Below are positions 1 through 9,027 of a stretch of DNA of 55,458 nt, one piece after another. The first letter of the stretch is position 1. Every line of letters starts with the position of its first letter. The DNA comes from Brevundimonas vancanneytii (lineage in GTDB: Bacteria; Pseudomonadota; Alphaproteobacteria; Caulobacterales; Caulobacteraceae). The translations under genes were made by a program, and so were the position numbers. The notes beneath the pieces were generated by a model that saw nothing but the letters and a program-made list of their open reading frames with translations, was not told where the DNA came from and did no database searches. Where the stretch lies: the NCBI GenBank assembly GCA_945861515.1, contig CAMAVA010000004.1, positions 1-55,458 on the forward strand, written 5' to 3'.

Positions 1-165
1 GCCCTGCGGCAAGGCAACGTGTTGCGGGAGCAGAACTTCGGCCTGATCACGATCGACTGGACCCCGCCGGCGCCCCGCGTCCTGGTCGAGGTGCGGGACG
101 TCAAGGGCCAGCCCCGCCTGAGCCTGCCTCTGGATACCGCCACGCTTCGCCATACCTCTGACTGA
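1..165 (+). CDS. C-terminal end of an upstream protein (possibly PhoD-like alkaline phosphatase)
   Basis: An open frame enters from the left edge and runs 54 codons to a TGA stop at 163-165. The visible tail contains NFGLITIDW followed by alternating hydrophobic beta-strand-like residues (RVLVEVRDVKG). This resembles the last beta strands of PhoD-family alkaline phosphatases, where an NFG motif precedes the final strands. The catalytic part lies outside the window, so the name is a weak inference. The gene ends 64 bases before the amidase start, so the two could be co-transcribed. Confidence 0.4.
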   Translation, partial: ALRQGNVLREQNFGLITIDWTPPAPRVLVEVRDVKGQPRLSLPLDTATLRHTSD

Positions 166-229
166 ACAGGCCTTGCCGGGCCCCCAGGTCGGCGGAAGGT
201 TGTCGCTTGACGGTCGATGGGGGAACTTC

Positions 230-1681
230 ATGAAGAAGACGGCGCTGGTGGGCTTGATGGTCGTAACCGCCGGCGTGGCCTTTGCCGCCGAGCCGTCGGC
301 GGTCCGGCAAACCCGCACCTATCTGGACCGGATCAAGTCCGACGATCCGGCGATCCGTTCGGTTCTCTGGGTGAACCCGCGGGCCCTTTCCGAAGCTGCC
401 GCCGCAGACAGCCGTGCCGGCGGCAAGGCGCCTCCCCTTAACGGCTTGCCCCTGCTGGTGAAGGATAACGTCGACGTCGCTGGTCTGCCGAACACGGCGG
501 GATCCATGGCCCTGAAGGACAATGTGCCGGCGGTGGATGCGCCCGTCATTGCCCGGCTTCGCGCCGCTGGCGTGGTGATCCTTGGCAAGACCAACCTGTC
601 AGAGTGGGCCAACATCCGCTCCTCCGACTCCTTGAGCGGCTGGAGCGGCCTGGGCGGCCAGACCCGAAATCCCTTTGACAAGGCCCGCAGCCCTTGTGGC
701 TCGTCCGCCGGATCCGGCGCAGCCATGGCTGCGGGACTGGCGGCGGCGGCCATAGGCACCGAGACCGATGGTTCGATCACCTGCCCCGCCTCGATCAATG
801 GCCTTGTGGGTCTCAAGCCGACAGTCGGGCTGGTGTCGCGCACCGGCATCATTCCGATCAGCGCCAGCCAGGACACCGCCGGTCCGATGACTACCACCGT
901 CGAGGCCGCGGCCCGATTGCTGACGGTCATGGCCGGTTCCGATCCAGCCGACCCCGCGACCACCGAGGCCGACCGTCGGCGAACGGACTATGCAGCGGGC
1001 CTGACCCCTGCCAGCCTGAAGGGCGTGCGGATCGGCGTCATGCGATACGCCGCCGGTTTTCATGCGCCCACCGATGCGGTGTTCGAAAATGCCCTTTCGG
1101 CCCTGCGGGCCCAAGGCGCGGTACTGGTCGAGATCAAGGAATTTCCGGACCGCAACGCCATCGGAGGCCACGAAATCGTCGTCCTGCTGACCGAACTCAA
1201 GGTCGGTCTGAACCAGTACCTTGCCGGCACGGACCCCGCCCGGGTCAAGACCCGGACCCTCGCGGACCTGATCGCCTTCAACCGTCAGAATGCCGAAGCG
1301 GAAATGCCCCTGTTCGGCCAGGACCTGTTCGAACAGGCTGAAGCCACCAGGGGCCTGGACGATCCGGCCTATATCAAGGCCCTTTCGGAAGGCCGCCGCC
1401 TGGCGGCCGGCGGACTTGACCGACTGTTCAAGGACAATCAGATCGTGGCCCTGGTGGGGCCGACAGTCGGTCCGTCATGGCTGATCGACCCTGTGCTGGG
1501 AGATCGATACGTCGGCGGCGGCGCCGGCAATGCGGCGGCCGTTGCGGGATACCCTCATTTGACCGTCCCCATGGGCAAGGTGTCCGGACTGCCCGTCGGG
1601 CTTTCCTTTGTCGGCCCGGCCTGGAGCGAAGCGAAGTTGCTCAGCCTGGGCTACGCTTATGAGCAGGCTGTTGGTCCCTGA
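230..1681 (+). CDS. Exported amidase-signature enzyme
   Basis: A 483-residue amidase-signature (AS) family hydrolase, which cleaves C-N amide bonds. The AS triad is visible: Lys about 78 in PLLVKDN, the cis-Ser about 158 in GSSAGSG, and the nucleophile Ser about 182 in TETDGSI. The ATG at 230 is preferred over the longer frame from 173 because it gives a clean signal peptide (MKKTALVGLMVVTAGVAFAA), so the enzyme probably acts in the periplasm. The neighbour downstream is convergent with only 10 bases between stops. The substrate is unknown: the family includes peptide amidases and Glu-tRNA amidotransferase GatA, but the signal peptide argues against GatA. Confidence 0.88.
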   Translation: MKKTALVGLMVVTAGVAFAAEPSAVRQTRTYLDRIKSDDPAIRSVLWVNPRALSEAAAADSRAGGKAPPLNGLPLLVKDNVDVAGLPNTAGSMALKDNVPAVDAPVIARLRAAGVVILGKTNLSEWANIRSSDSLSGWSGLGGQTRNPFDKARSPCGSSAGSGAAMAAGLAAAAIGTETDGSITCPASINGLVGLKPTVGLVSRTGIIPISASQDTAGPMTTTVEAAARLLTVMAGSDPADPATTEADRRRTDYAAGLTPASLKGVRIGVMRYAAGFHAPTDAVFENALSALRAQGAVLVEIKEFPDRNAIGGHEIVVLLTELKVGLNQYLAGTDPARVKTRTLADLIAFNRQNAEAEMPLFGQDLFEQAEATRGLDDPAYIKALSEGRRLAAGGLDRLFKDNQIVALVGPTVGPSWLIDPVLGDRYVGGGAGNAAAVAGYPHLTVPMGKVSGLPVGLSFVGPAWSEAKLLSLGYAYEQAVGP

Positions 1682-1691
1682 ACGATCGCCG

Positions 1692-3107
1692 TCAGGCTCC
1701 GTCCGACAGGGAATCTGGATTGGAGCCTGGACCTGATCCCATTTCGGGCCCGGGAGGCGGGGTTAGCAGTCCGCAGAACAGCCCAAAAAGACAGGCCAGC
1801 GCCTGGGTCCGCAGCGGATAGTCGACCACCGAGTGCAACAGGAGGATCAGGATTGCGATCCCGGCGGCTCGTCCGATGGCCGTGCTGGACGATGATCCTC
1901 GCAAGGCCCCGCAGACACCGAACCCAGCCCAGATGAGGAAAGCCAGAAAGCCCGCTGGAAACAGGACGCCGGCCTCAAGCCACAGTTCGAGATAATCATT
2001 GTGGGCATTGTTCAGATAGGTGGGATCCACCATCTCGGCGGGCTCCGCTGCCCTGAAGATGGCCTCGAAGGCGCCAAGTCCCGATCCCGCGGGCTGAAAC
2101 TTCAGCGCTTCCTGCAGAATGATGGGCCAGGTCAGGAAACGCGACTCGCTCGACTCCAGCCGGTCAAACCGGTCCAGCACCGCTCCGGCCCCCACCTGGA
2201 CAGCGAGAAAGGACACGCAGGCCACGCCAAGCACCATCCACGAGCGTCGGCTCCAACCCCGCCCACTGGCATGCTGATCGCGCAGAAAGCTGGCGAGACT
2301 GAGGACAAGGGCCAGCCCCCCTAGAACCAGCCCGGCCCTGGACCGGGTCGCCAGGATCCCGACAACAAAAAGCCCGCTCAAGGCGATGAACAGCCAGGGC
2401 GTCAACGCCAATCGTTGGCCCGACTGCTCGCCCCACCGACTGGCCAGGGCGCCGAGAAATGGCAGCGCCGCCGCAAGCGCGACGGCCTGATGATTCCGGT
2501 TGGCGAAGAATCCGTTCGGCAACCCCGAATGAACCTCCGGAGCGACCCTCAAGATCGATCCGAAAAGGCTGGTTACCTGCAGGGCCCCCAGGACCATGCC
2601 GATGATCATCAAGCCAGTCACCAGAACCATCAGCAGGATGCGGGCCTGGCTGTCCAGGGACGCTGCCGCCAGCGCGATCGCAACAGGCGGCCAAAGCCAG
2701 AGAAAGCTGTCCCAGGTGCGCTGGGGATCGAGGCTCAGCGGGTGGGGCTCGACAGCAACGCCCGCCACCTCCAGAGTCTGGAGCGCGAGTTCACGGCCGG
2801 GCAGAGCAGTCCATAGAGCCGGACTCAAGGGAACCAGCTGGATCAGAACCACGCCCATCATCAGACCGGCCAGTCCGATCAATCCCCACGTCGCGCCTTG
2901 AATTCGGCCCTGTGACAGTCGCCAGCAAACAATCGGCAAAAGCGTCAGGGCCGATAGCTGCAACGCTAGGAAAAGCGTTTGCCGTCCTTGAGCGGAGCCC
3001 CCGAATACCATGGCGGCAACCAACATCGCCGCAGAGATCCAGAAGATCAGGCGCCTTGAGCTCGGCGCGGCCAAGTGCCCGGCTAAGGGCCTCCCATTTT
3101 CGCTCAT
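1692..3107 (-). CDS. O-antigen ligase/polymerase family membrane protein
   Basis: A 471-residue polytopic membrane protein with about ten or more hydrophobic segments and one large periplasmic loop near residues 320-375 containing the HNDYLELWLEAG motif. That motif is typical of the Wzy_C/O-antigen ligase (WaaL/Wzy/RfaL) family, which polymerises or transfers lipid-linked glycans on the periplasmic face. The FFANRNHQA segment in the middle is also usual for the family. Its ATG overlaps the TGA of the preceding gene (ATGA at 3104-3107), so the two are translationally coupled. Within this operon it is the likely polymerase or ligase of the exported polysaccharide. Ligase and polymerase cannot be told apart from sequence alone. 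Confidence 0.85.
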   Translation of the reverse strand: MSENGRPLAGHLAAPSSRRLIFWISAAMLVAAMVFGGSAQGRQTLFLALQLSALTLLPIVCWRLSQGRIQGATWGLIGLAGLMMGVVLIQLVPLSPALWTALPGRELALQTLEVAGVAVEPHPLSLDPQRTWDSFLWLWPPVAIALAAASLDSQARILLMVLVTGLMIIGMVLGALQVTSLFGSILRVAPEVHSGLPNGFFANRNHQAVALAAALPFLGALASRWGEQSGQRLALTPWLFIALSGLFVVGILATRSRAGLVLGGLALVLSLASFLRDQHASGRGWSRRSWMVLGVACVSFLAVQVGAGAVLDRFDRLESSESRFLTWPIILQEALKFQPAGSGLGAFEAIFRAAEPAEMVDPTYLNNAHNDYLELWLEAGVLFPAGFLAFLIWAGFGVCGALRGSSSSTAIGRAAGIAILILLLHSVVDYPLRTQALACLFGLFCGLLTPPPGPEMGSGPGSNPDSLSDGA

Positions 3108-4366
3108 CTCTTTTCGGCCGAGCCGGCAAGGACGATCCCACGGACAGGTCGAACCTGAAGATCGTCGAAGATCACCTCAACGGGTTGTGAACGGTCTGAG
3201 GTGACGGGAGCCAGCCTCAGAACCTGAGCCTCGCAGCCATGCTCGGGACGGGCAAACTGCGCTCTTGTCGTTGTCCAGCCGGCCCCACGAACCCGGATCC
3301 GCTGACTGAAAAAGACAGGTCCGCCGAAACAGACCAGGTCCAGGCGAAAACGTTCGTTGGAAACGCCTGCAACCCCCTTCGCTCTGATCGAGATCTGCAT
3401 CACCCCGGCCGGCAGAAAGAGATACTGGCCGATCAAGGGCCGGGAAGACGAATAGAGGTCATGCCGAACGCTCAGCTGGCCGCCGGGCCTGCCATCGGAC
3501 GGCTTCCATTCGACAACCCCCTCCGTGTCGGTGATTACCTGCCAGTTGAACGGTGGGGGCCCCGGGAGCCCGCGAAACCCGCCATCATAGACGAAGCTGT
3601 TCCGGTCGCTGATCGGATAGAGCCCCGTCCACATCCGACGGGCGCCACCATAGTCCTTGATGGCAAGGTGGCGGCGCAGAAGAGGCTCGAATTCACGGTC
3701 GCCGATCCGCAACTTCGCTGCGGCCATCTCCAGCAACAGAGCATCAGCGGCGCTGATCGGCGCTGACGAGGCGAGATCGCTGATAAACCCCGCGCGCCAA
3801 ACAGGGCTGTCGGCCAGTCGGGAGACGAGGGCCTGGCGCGCTGCGGGTTGATCCAGCACCGAGGCGGTTTCGAAAACGAGCAAGGACCTGGCCGCCGCAT
3901 TGCGGCGCAAAAGCAGGTCCATGGAGCGGAACGCCATGTCATGGTCGCCCGACGCGAGGCCTTCGCGCATACGCCAGAGTTCTGCCGCGGTATCGCGGCG
4001 CGACAAACGGGTCATCTGCGCCACGCGCCGGACCAGGGCCGCCCGGTCACCTGATTCCAAAGCCTGCACCGAAAGCGCCTTCAAGGCCTGCAGGTCGTAC
4101 GGGTTCAGGGCAAGGCGCCGGGCTGCCGTAACGTCGCGAGGAAGGTCGCTTGATGAGCGGGCTGCAACATTGGCCGGCCCATCAGCAGGACGCCACAACA
4201 GCGTCGGCGACTCTGAACGGCCGATCCGGTCCTTCGTCCGAACCGCCGATAGGCAGACCATGATCGCCAGGCCGGCGCAGACCAATGTGACCAGTCCGGT
4301 CGAGAGGACGGCGAGACGCCGTCGCGTGTCGGTGCGAATTTTACCGCGCGGGGTTCCCGATCGCAT
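3104..4366 (-). CDS. Membrane-anchored TPR-like protein of polysaccharide locus
   Basis: A 420-residue protein I do not recognise as a named family. It begins with a basic tail and one transmembrane segment (about residues 17-40). Next comes a helical, alanine/leucine-rich stretch (about 75-265) that looks like degenerate TPR repeats. The C-terminal region (about 280-410) is beta-rich and contains PPFNWQVITDTEGVVEW, a pattern seen in carbohydrate-binding-like modules of proteins encoded in exopolysaccharide loci. It lies between the Wzc homologue (14-base gap) and the polymerase/ligase gene (ATGA overlap). A role as a periplasmic scaffold or chain-handling factor for the polysaccharide is an inference from position and topology. 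Confidence 0.7.
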   Translation of the reverse strand: MRSGTPRGKIRTDTRRRLAVLSTGLVTLVCAGLAIMVCLSAVRTKDRIGRSESPTLLWRPADGPANVAARSSSDLPRDVTAARRLALNPYDLQALKALSVQALESGDRAALVRRVAQMTRLSRRDTAAELWRMREGLASGDHDMAFRSMDLLLRRNAAARSLLVFETASVLDQPAARQALVSRLADSPVWRAGFISDLASSAPISAADALLLEMAAAKLRIGDREFEPLLRRHLAIKDYGGARRMWTGLYPISDRNSFVYDGGFRGLPGPPPFNWQVITDTEGVVEWKPSDGRPGGQLSVRHDLYSSSRPLIGQYLFLPAGVMQISIRAKGVAGVSNERFRLDLVCFGGPVFFSQRIRVRGAGWTTTRAQFARPEHGCEAQVLRLAPVTSDRSQPVEVIFDDLQVRPVRGIVLAGSAEKR

Positions 4367-4380
4367 GGCGCGGCGCGAGA

Positions 4381-6657
4381 TCAGCCGGCATCCTTCTGGA
4401 GCTGTCTTTGGCCATACTGATAGGCATAGGCATAGCCATACCCGTATCCGTACCCATAGCCTGCCGTCTGGGCGTCAAACTTGGTCAGGACAGCGCCCAG
4501 AATGTTGGCCTGGGCCTGCAAGAGTCTGCGGAGGGCCATCCGGACGACGCTGCGGCGGGCCACGCCGGCTTCCACGACCAGCATTGTGGCGGATGCCCGC
4601 GCAGCCAGGATCGGGGCGTCGGCCAGGCCGATGATCGGCGGTCCATCGACAATCACGATATCGAAAAGCGACTGGGCTTCCCGCAGCAGGGTCGAAAGGC
4701 GAAGGCCCGCCAGCAGCTCCACCGGATTGGGGGGAAGCGGCCCACAGGTCAGCACTTTCAGCCCGGCCTGATCGGTGTCTTGCAACGCCGTATGGAGTTC
4801 AAGTCCTGTCAGGACGTTGCTCAGGCCCACAGCATTATCAACCCCCATGAGCCTGTGGATCGAGGGATTGCGCAGGTCTGCGTCGACAAGCAGCACGTTC
4901 AGGCCTAGCTGCGCAAAACTGCGGCCCAAGGTGACGGACGTCGTGCTCTTGCCCTCGGAGGGACGGCTGCTGGTGACCAGCAGGCTGCGCGGCGCGCCGT
5001 TCGACGTGACAAACTGCAGCGCCGTTCGCGTCGATGTATAGGCTTCTGAAAAACTGGATCTTGGATCCGAGAAGGCCTGATGCGGGGTTGTACCCTTGTC
5101 GAGGGCTGGAATGACTCCGATCCCGGTCAAGCCGAGCTTCGCTGTCAGATCATCCGGGGTTCGGATCGCTTCATCCAGCAGCTCCAGGAACAGGGTCGCC
5201 GCGCCGGCCAGCCCTAGCCCGACGACCAGGGCAATCGCCATGTTCAGCGGCAGTTTGGGCGAAGACGGAGCGCCGGGCGCGCGGGCGCGGTCGACAACCG
5301 ACACATTGTTGTTGCCGACGCCGCCGGCGACCCCGACCTCCTTGTAGCGCTGCAGCAGGCCATCATAGAGGCTGCGATTGGTGTCGACCTCGCGCTGGAG
5401 GATGGTGTTCTTGATGTTCCGCTCCCGAAGATCGATGAAAGATCCTTTGAGCCCCTCGACCTGGGCCGCCAGTGATTGCTCTTGGTTGCGCGCCACCTCG
5501 AACCGGGACCGGATTGAGGCTCGAATGTTCTCTCCGGCCCCCGAAAGCTGGCGATCAACCTCGTCCATCTGGGCTTTGAGTTGCTGCATCTCGGGCATGC
5601 CGGGCGCAAAGACCTTCAACTGCTCCTGATAGGTCGCCGCCAGTTTGGCGCGCTGCTGCAACAGGGACTGGATCGTCGGGTCGCTCAAGGCTTCTGGCTG
5701 CGACAGTATCGACATGGACTGGGCCTGGCGCCAGCGCTGCTCGGCCTTGATCCGCTCACCCTTGGCGACCGTCAGCATACTGTTGATGGCCGAGAGATCG
5801 GCCGCCGTGAGCGACTGGCTGGCGGTGTCGGCTTGCGCCGCGCCGCTTGTCGGCATGACATTGATGATCTGCTGCCGGGCGCCGTAAGCGACCAGTTCCT
5901 TTTCTGAGTCCTCCAGCTTCTGCTTGACCTGGGCGAGCCGCTCTTCAAGGAACTGACGCGCATAGGACGAAGACTCGAAACGCCGCTCAAGACTGAGGGT
6001 CTGGAAGTTTTCGGCCAGGGCGTTGACGATCCGCGCCGAAAGCTCAGGGCTTGGGCTGGTGAATTCAAGATTGACCAGCCGTGATAGTCCCTGTTGTCGA
6101 ACGGACGTGTTTCCCAGGATCAGGTTGGTCAGGCGATCCTCGATTTTCGACGGCGGAAGGATCTCGTTACCCTTGGCGTCCTCTTCCAGACCGGCAAAAC
6201 TTCTCATCTGAGGATCCCGCGCCAGATCCAGCTTCTGGACAACCCGCCGGGCCAGGGTGTCGCTCTTCAGCAGGCCGATCTGGGTGTCTAGAAACTCGGC
6301 GCCGGTCATGGCCTCTCTCGGGGCCAGGTCGGTCATCTCGACGATCTTGCTGGACTCCCTGTCTATCTGAATGGTGGTTTTCGCGGTGAACAGCGGCTGG
6401 GTCAGAAGCGTGATGGCAAGACCCAGGAAAAGGCAGGCCAAAACCACGCCGCCGATAACCCAACGGTGCTTGACAATGGCCCCCCAGATCGCTGCGATTT
6501 CGCGCCGCCTCTGGTCGTCGAACGGCGCTTCGTCCGGCCGGCCGTCTATATCCAGGTACTGGGCATAGGATACGGGCGTCGAGCGACGTCCTGAATCCAT
6601 TAGCCGATGCGCATGAAACCCGGCTTCCTCTGGGTCGTAGTCGCTTTGCAATGCCAT
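4381..6657 (-). CDS. Wzc-type polysaccharide co-polymerase and tyrosine autokinase
   Basis: A 758-residue fused chain-length regulator and bacterial tyrosine (BY) kinase. The N-terminal Wzz domain has a transmembrane segment near residues 68-90, a long periplasmic coiled-coil stretch (about 190-430), and a second membrane segment near 470-495 after a Pro-rich PGAPSSPKLP motif. The cytoplasmic kinase has Walker A SSRPSEGKST, Walker A' VLLVDADLR and Walker B IVIVDGPP. The tail is a tyrosine cluster (five GY, two AY, one QY) for autophosphorylation, encoded at about 4411-4458. Cycling of phosphorylation normally controls chain length together with the Wza exporter encoded just upstream. An in-frame ATG 18 codons in is a possible alternative start. 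Confidence 0.93.
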   Translation of the reverse strand: MALQSDYDPEEAGFHAHRLMDSGRRSTPVSYAQYLDIDGRPDEAPFDDQRRREIAAIWGAIVKHRWVIGGVVLACLFLGLAITLLTQPLFTAKTTIQIDRESSKIVEMTDLAPREAMTGAEFLDTQIGLLKSDTLARRVVQKLDLARDPQMRSFAGLEEDAKGNEILPPSKIEDRLTNLILGNTSVRQQGLSRLVNLEFTSPSPELSARIVNALAENFQTLSLERRFESSSYARQFLEERLAQVKQKLEDSEKELVAYGARQQIINVMPTSGAAQADTASQSLTAADLSAINSMLTVAKGERIKAEQRWRQAQSMSILSQPEALSDPTIQSLLQQRAKLAATYQEQLKVFAPGMPEMQQLKAQMDEVDRQLSGAGENIRASIRSRFEVARNQEQSLAAQVEGLKGSFIDLRERNIKNTILQREVDTNRSLYDGLLQRYKEVGVAGGVGNNNVSVVDRARAPGAPSSPKLPLNMAIALVVGLGLAGAATLFLELLDEAIRTPDDLTAKLGLTGIGVIPALDKGTTPHQAFSDPRSSFSEAYTSTRTALQFVTSNGAPRSLLVTSSRPSEGKSTTSVTLGRSFAQLGLNVLLVDADLRNPSIHRLMGVDNAVGLSNVLTGLELHTALQDTDQAGLKVLTCGPLPPNPVELLAGLRLSTLLREAQSLFDIVIVDGPPIIGLADAPILAARASATMLVVEAGVARRSVVRMALRRLLQAQANILGAVLTKFDAQTAGYGYGYGYGYAYAYQYGQRQLQKDAG

Positions 6658-6690
6658 TGGACGTCGAGTCTCCGTACGTTCAAAAAGGAG

Positions 6691-7392
6691 CTAGTACGCA
6701 CGGAAGATTGCGAGGCCGGGCAGAGCGCCGATGACCTCCCGCCAGGCGCCCTTTAGTTGCGACCCGTCCACAACGACAATGTCATTGCCCCTGATTTCCG
6801 GGTCCGGGGCCGCTCCCTTTCGAATCTTCTTCAGATCAAAAACGGCCACCGTTCGCTCCCCGCCGATGGTTCGGAACACGACAACACGGCTGAGATTGGC
6901 CAGTTTGATGTCCGGCCCCTTGGCCATTGATATAGCCTGGATCAAGGTGGTGGGCCCCGTCAGAGGATAGACACCGGGCTGGACCACGGACCCGTCAACC
7001 GTCACGCGTTGACTGAGGATTTCACTGACCCAGACAGCGACCTGCGGCGCCTGAAGATATCGGCCTCGAAGCCGGTCTGCGATTTCCGCCGAGAGTTCCG
7101 GAGCCGTCTTGCCGGCGGCTGTGACAGTCCCGATCAGCGGCAACAGCAGCCGCCCGCCAGCATCGACCTGGACATCTTCCATGGTCAGGTCCTTGACTTG
7201 GTAAACATTGATACTGATGCGATCGAGCGGGCCGATCCGGTATCCCTCAGCGGGCCCCGATGGCGCAGGGTCAGCCCCGGTCGGCGAGAACTGGGTCAGA
7301 CTTCGAGTGTCGGCCGTGTTGCCGGACGCGCAGGAGCATGTCACCAGAAAGCAAAAAAGGGCCGCCAGCCATGCTGGATCATGATTGCGCAT
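6691..7392 (-). CDS. Wza-like polysaccharide export protein
   Basis: A 233-residue outer-membrane polysaccharide export (OPX) protein. The start at 7392 is chosen because GGAGGAG lies just upstream, and it begins a short signal sequence ending in a Cys pair (VTCSCASG). A lipoprotein is therefore likely, although the lipobox is imperfect. The polysaccharide export domain starts at YRIGPLDRISINVYQVKDL and is followed by SLBB-like segments (VTVDGSVVQPGVYPLTGPTTLIQAIS). It is shorter than E. coli Wza (about 380 residues), so it lacks the C-terminal membrane-spanning part and resembles the short HfsD/ExoF-like class. It lies between the sugar transferase and the Wzc homologue, as expected for a Wzx/Wzy-type export operon. 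Confidence 0.9.
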   Translation of the reverse strand: MRNHDPAWLAALFCFLVTCSCASGNTADTRSLTQFSPTGADPAPSGPAEGYRIGPLDRISINVYQVKDLTMEDVQVDAGGRLLLPLIGTVTAAGKTAPELSAEIADRLRGRYLQAPQVAVWVSEILSQRVTVDGSVVQPGVYPLTGPTTLIQAISMAKGPDIKLANLSRVVVFRTIGGERTVAVFDLKKIRKGAAPDPEIRGNDIVVVDGSQLKGAWREVIGALPGLAIFRAY

Positions 7393-7504
7393 GGTCTCCT
7401 CCGCAGGTTTTGGAGCCAAGGGCGCGGCAAACCTGAAACACGGGTGTGCCTTTGTGTTGTGGTGTTTTCGGTTTTGATTTTTCTGAATTCATTTTCCTGA
7501 CCTT

Positions 7505-8224
7505 CTAGTGGGCCCGAAAGAAAAACATATGCGGAATAGTCATCACAAGAATTCGGATGTCAGACCAGATCGACCATGTAGCAATGTAACGGCTGTCCAA
7601 CGCCAGCCTGCGACGCATCTCGAAGACATCGCCGCCGCCTCGCGAGCCACTGATCTGAGCCAGCCCTGTTATGCCCGGCCGCGCGCGGAACCTGAGGTCA
7701 TAGCCTTCAATTTCTTCAGCGAACTTCCGATCATGGTCCACGGCATGCGGGCGTGGACCGACCAGCGACATCTCCCCCCGCAGGACATTCAGCAGTTGGG
7801 GCAGTTCATCGATACTGGATCGCCTGAGCAGCGCGCCCAGACGGGTTATGCGGGGATCGTTCACACTGGCCGGAGACGTGTCATCTGCGGCGCAGACCAC
7901 CATGGACCGAAACTTGAAAACCGGGAACGGTCGCCCGCGGAGCCCGGTCCGCATCTGTCGGAACAGCGCCGGGCCGGGCGAATCAAGGCGAACCGCCAGG
8001 GCAACGCAGACGAGGGCGGGCGCAAGCAGTATCAGCAACAGCACAGAGGCCACCAAATCGAGTCCGCGCTTCCAGACGCTTCGCGCTGGATGAGAGACAT
8101 GGATGGCACTCTCCACCACGGGCAGAGCCGTGGACAGAGCACCACCGACCGGAGATAGGCCGCCGAGCGATTCAGGGTCGGCGCCATCCTGGACGATTGG
8201 GCGAGTTGGAGCAGCATCGCGCAC
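7505..8224 (-). CDS. Polyprenyl-phosphate sugar-1-phosphate transferase (WbaP/ExoY/HfsE type)
   Basis: A 239-residue bacterial sugar transferase that loads the first sugar-1-phosphate onto undecaprenyl phosphate. A GTG start follows a strong GGGAGGG ribosome site. One membrane segment (about residues 52-75) is followed by the family signature: KRGLDLVAS, DSPGPALFRQMRTG, FKFRSMV, SSIDELPQLLNVLRGEMSLVGPRPH and FRARPGITGLAQI. The segment before the membrane helix is short, so it is the small ExoY-like form rather than full-length WbaP. It is the first gene of the polysaccharide operon and presumably initiates the repeat unit on the cytoplasmic face. The 112-base gap to the next gene is unusually AT-rich for this window. 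Confidence 0.92.
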   Translation of the reverse strand: MRDAAPTRPIVQDGADPESLGGLSPVGGALSTALPVVESAIHVSHPARSVWKRGLDLVASVLLLILLAPALVCVALAVRLDSPGPALFRQMRTGLRGRPFPVFKFRSMVVCAADDTSPASVNDPRITRLGALLRRSSIDELPQLLNVLRGEMSLVGPRPHAVDHDRKFAEEIEGYDLRFRARPGITGLAQISGSRGGGDVFEMRRRLALDSRYIATWSIWSDIRILVMTIPHMFFFRAH

Positions 8225-8348
8225 AGCAAACCCTCCCCCCGGTGAAGGGGCGGGCGCAGGTAGTTGGCGCCCAAACGAAACTGGATGAGGGGCCCTTCAA
8301 GGGCCGCATGGCTGCGGCCTTTGGGGTCTCGCGGGGTCGACTCGAACC

Positions 8349-8624
8349 CTATTTGGGGCTTTTGCCGCTTTCATTGTCGTTGATGTTGTAGAGCGCGCCG
8401 CCCACCAGAACGACGCCCGCGGTCACGAACACGATCATTTCGGGGGTCATCTCGGCAACCTGACGGTTGACGCGACCCTTGGGAGCCGTGGTCCGCTCGA
8501 GGGCCTTGGTCGGCAGGTTCCGGGCTGCAGGCGCCGAGGTTCCGGTGGGATTCGACTGGGCCGAGGCCTGGCCGGCCAGGAGGGCGACACCGAGGGCGGC
8601 AACCATCACAGACTTGGTCATCAT
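8349..8624 (-). CDS. Small exported single-pass membrane protein, unknown function
   Basis: About 91 residues. The protein has a signal peptide (MMTKSVMVAALGVALLAGQASA), a polar Ser/Thr/Pro/Arg-rich mature part of about 40 residues, and a single C-terminal hydrophobic segment (MIVFVTAGVVLVGGALYNI) with a charged end. Several closely spaced ATGs (8636, 8624, 8621) are possible starts; 8624 has a GAGAA six bases upstream. Overlapping short inverted repeats without a T-run lie between its stop and the sugar transferase start (about 8291-8319). I do not recognise a family. Its position ahead of the polysaccharide operon may be incidental. Confidence 0.6.
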   Translation of the reverse strand: MMTKSVMVAALGVALLAGQASAQSNPTGTSAPAARNLPTKALERTTAPKGRVNRQVAEMTPEMIVFVTAGVVLVGGALYNINDNESGKSPK

Positions 8625-8639
8625 GATCGTTCTCATATC

Positions 8640-9027
8640 CAGCAGGCGCCCAGAGGCGAGCACCCAATATGTGGGTAATAGCCAGACTTCATTACACTCA
8701 CAATGGGGACTTTAACAACTTGGCCGTTTTCTGAGGGTTACTGCGCGATTTTACGATTCCTGCCCGCTCTTTAGGCGCCTGGCGATCTGGAAGCGCCCGG
8801 GACAGCAGGGCCGGTTTCTTTCGTCTCGCTTGGGTCCCGCCGCACCCGACCAGCCGGATTGCTGGTTCGCCCCGGACCGATGAGCAGGGAAGACGCAGAG
8901 TCGGCGACCGTGGCCCCAAATTTCAGCGATGTGCATCACTCAGACGCCGCGGTTGCCGCCTGAACTTGCCAAGCCAGTGATCCTGGAGCACATATGCTGC
9001 AGTGCAACGTATCGAGGGCTGGCTGGC
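8640..9027. other. Intergenic region between divergent genes, with a TGC-rich dyad
   Basis: About 390 bases without a convincing gene; short open frames here lack good starts and the usual codon bias. It should hold the promoters for the minus-strand small membrane protein and the plus-strand small hypothetical gene. The only notable element is a TGC-rich dyad, TGCTGCAGTGCAAC, near 8994-9007, about 20 bases before the plus-strand start. Confidence 0.5.

Noticed and set aside
8335-8350. tRNA T-arm-like sequence on the minus strand (TTCGAGT flanked by GGG/CGACC)
   Set aside because: The would-be T-stem does not pair beyond one or two bases and no acceptor or anticodon arms can be folded around it. 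Most of it overlaps the 3' end of the small membrane protein gene.
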